Assembly (NCBI GenBank): GCA_937881505.1
Contig: CALGEM010000317.1
Location: 1-13,844 of the forward strand
Direction: 5' to 3'
DNA length: 13,844 nucleotides
Source of the DNA: an uncultured euryarchaeote
Lineage (GTDB): Archaea; Thermoplasmatota; Poseidoniia; Poseidoniales; Poseidoniaceae
In this document: in pieces, positions 13,320 to 13,844 of the stretch
Layout: the number at the start of each line of letters is the position of its first letter
Numbering within the stretch: the stretch's first letter is position 1
Program-made: the position numbers and the translations under genes
The notes under the pieces: model-generated
What the model saw: the letters and a program-made list of their open reading frames with translations, nothing else
Databases searched by the model: none
Told to the model about the DNA's origin: nothing

Positions 13320-13784
13320 ATGGTCGCCTTGATCGATGTCCTGTTTTGGTTTTCCAGCCTCTACATTCTCCCCTTTTGGCTCATGATGTGGTTTGCCCCC
13401 ACCCACGAACGAACGGCGGCCATGCTTCGCAACGAATGGGTCTACCTCGCCCCGTTGGCCGCCGCCTACACCATTGCTGTTCTTCCGAACTTGTTGGACA
13501 TCTTCATCCAACTTGGTAGCGACATGCCGACGCCCGATATCGTGGTCGGTTTGTTTTCCGAGCGGGAGGTCATCCTCATCGGTTGGTTGCACTACCTGGC
13601 CTTTGACCTGTTTGTCGGGCGTTGGACGTGGCAGCGCTTGGTGGCCACGGAGAAGCCGATTTACATCTCGATGCCCGTTCTGGTGCTGTCGATGATGGTG
13701 GCGCCGCTTGGCGCCCTGCTCGGTTTGCTCGTCACCCGTGAATACAGCGAGGATGGAGCGGATACCACGCCAGCGATGGCTTGA
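13320..13784 (+). CDS. ABA4-like (DUF4281) four-TM membrane protein
   Basis: This 154-residue protein has TM segments at about 3-26, 41-63, 84-103 and 117-140. It matches the ABA4-like family (PF14108). The hallmark GWLHYLAFDLFVGRW (88-102) carries His91, Asp96, Gly100 and Arg101, and the N-terminal LPFWLMMWFAP also fits. Plant ABA4 is needed for neoxanthin formation from violaxanthin; prokaryotic members have no settled function, though a carotenoid or isoprenoid link is often supposed. ATG 13320 starts one base after the lipoprotein's TGA. A GTG start at 13308 would add four residues and overlap that gene, and is less likely. Close spacing puts it in one operon with the lipoprotein and probably the exporter. 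No carotenoid biosynthesis gene is visible in the window. Confidence 0.82.
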   Translation: MVALIDVLFWFSSLYILPFWLMMWFAPTHERTAAMLRNEWVYLAPLAAAYTIAVLPNLLDIFIQLGSDMPTPDIVVGLFSEREVILIGWLHYLAFDLFVGRWTWQRLVATEKPIYISMPVLVLSMMVAPLGALLGLLVTREYSEDGADTTPAMA

Positions 13785-13787
13785 GCT

Positions 13788-13812
13788 GTGGGTAGCGTCT
13801 GACAAGACCCAC
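13788..13812 (+). terminator. Imperfect hairpin after the ABA4-like gene
   Basis: GTGG (13788-13791) and GTCT (13797-13800) can pair with CCAC (13809-13812) and AGAC (13805-13808), giving an 8-bp stem with a 5-nt bulge and a 4-nt loop, 3 nt after the stop codon. No T run follows, so a terminator or mRNA-end role is weak. Confidence 0.2.
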
Positions 13813-13844
13813 TGCAAGCCCATTGATTTGTCAATACCTGAGCA

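Noticed and set aside
1..13844. Mobile elements, CRISPR arrays, tRNA or rRNA genes
   Set aside because: No transposase, integrase, spaced repeats or RNA gene signatures were seen, and the gaps between genes are too short to hold them.

Overview
The window looks like a piece of a free-living euryarchaeal genome. The best guess is a marine group II type archaeon (Candidatus Poseidoniales and relatives), but this is inference. Evidence for Archaea: a DUF63 membrane protein (a family I know only from Archaea), a long archaeal-type FKBP isomerase, an HAE3-type RND exporter, and TATA-like boxes centred about 25 nt upstream of several start codons. Base composition is moderately GC-rich, genes are tightly packed, and no gap exceeds 110 nt. 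I see no rRNA, tRNA, CRISPR array, transposase, integrase or phage gene.

Layout. (1) 3-1469: 3' part of a cytochrome c haem-lyase gene (CcmF family), cut by the window edge. (2) 1533-2375: FKBP-type prolyl isomerase with an acidic linker and a C-terminal SAP nucleic-acid-binding domain. (3) 2428-3810: DUF63 multi-pass membrane protein. (4) 3877-8366: a leucine-degradation type cluster. It encodes the carboxyltransferase (beta) subunit of a 3-methylcrotonyl-CoA carboxylase, a LiuC-like methylglutaconyl-CoA hydratase, a biotin carboxylase, and a small biotin-carrier protein. The last two together match one fused MCC alpha subunit, split inside its linker (BT) domain. (5) 8370-9236, minus strand: two gamma-glutamylcyclotransferase-like domains fused in tandem, converging on cluster 4 with a 3-nt gap. 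(6) 9346-13784: a co-directional run of RND/MMPL exporter, unrecognised five-TM protein, thioredoxin-fold lipoprotein with a CSGC centre, and ABA4-like (DUF4281) four-TM protein.

How the genes may work together. Cluster 4 would carboxylate 3-methylcrotonyl-CoA to 3-methylglutaconyl-CoA and hydrate that to HMG-CoA, fitting an amino-acid/protein-consuming heterotroph. Run 6 is entirely membrane or cell-surface proteins and has no function I can name; it is the best candidate here for an undescribed system, possibly export or surface handling of a lipid or isoprenoid. The haem lyase and the surface thioredoxin-like protein both suggest redox chemistry outside the membrane.

Regulation. The region between the divergent genes 5 and 6 (9237-9345) holds promoter-like elements for both directions and a perfect 8-bp dyad lying on one of them. 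Short related sequences recur in the gaps around the DUF63 gene and before the FKBP and carboxyltransferase genes.
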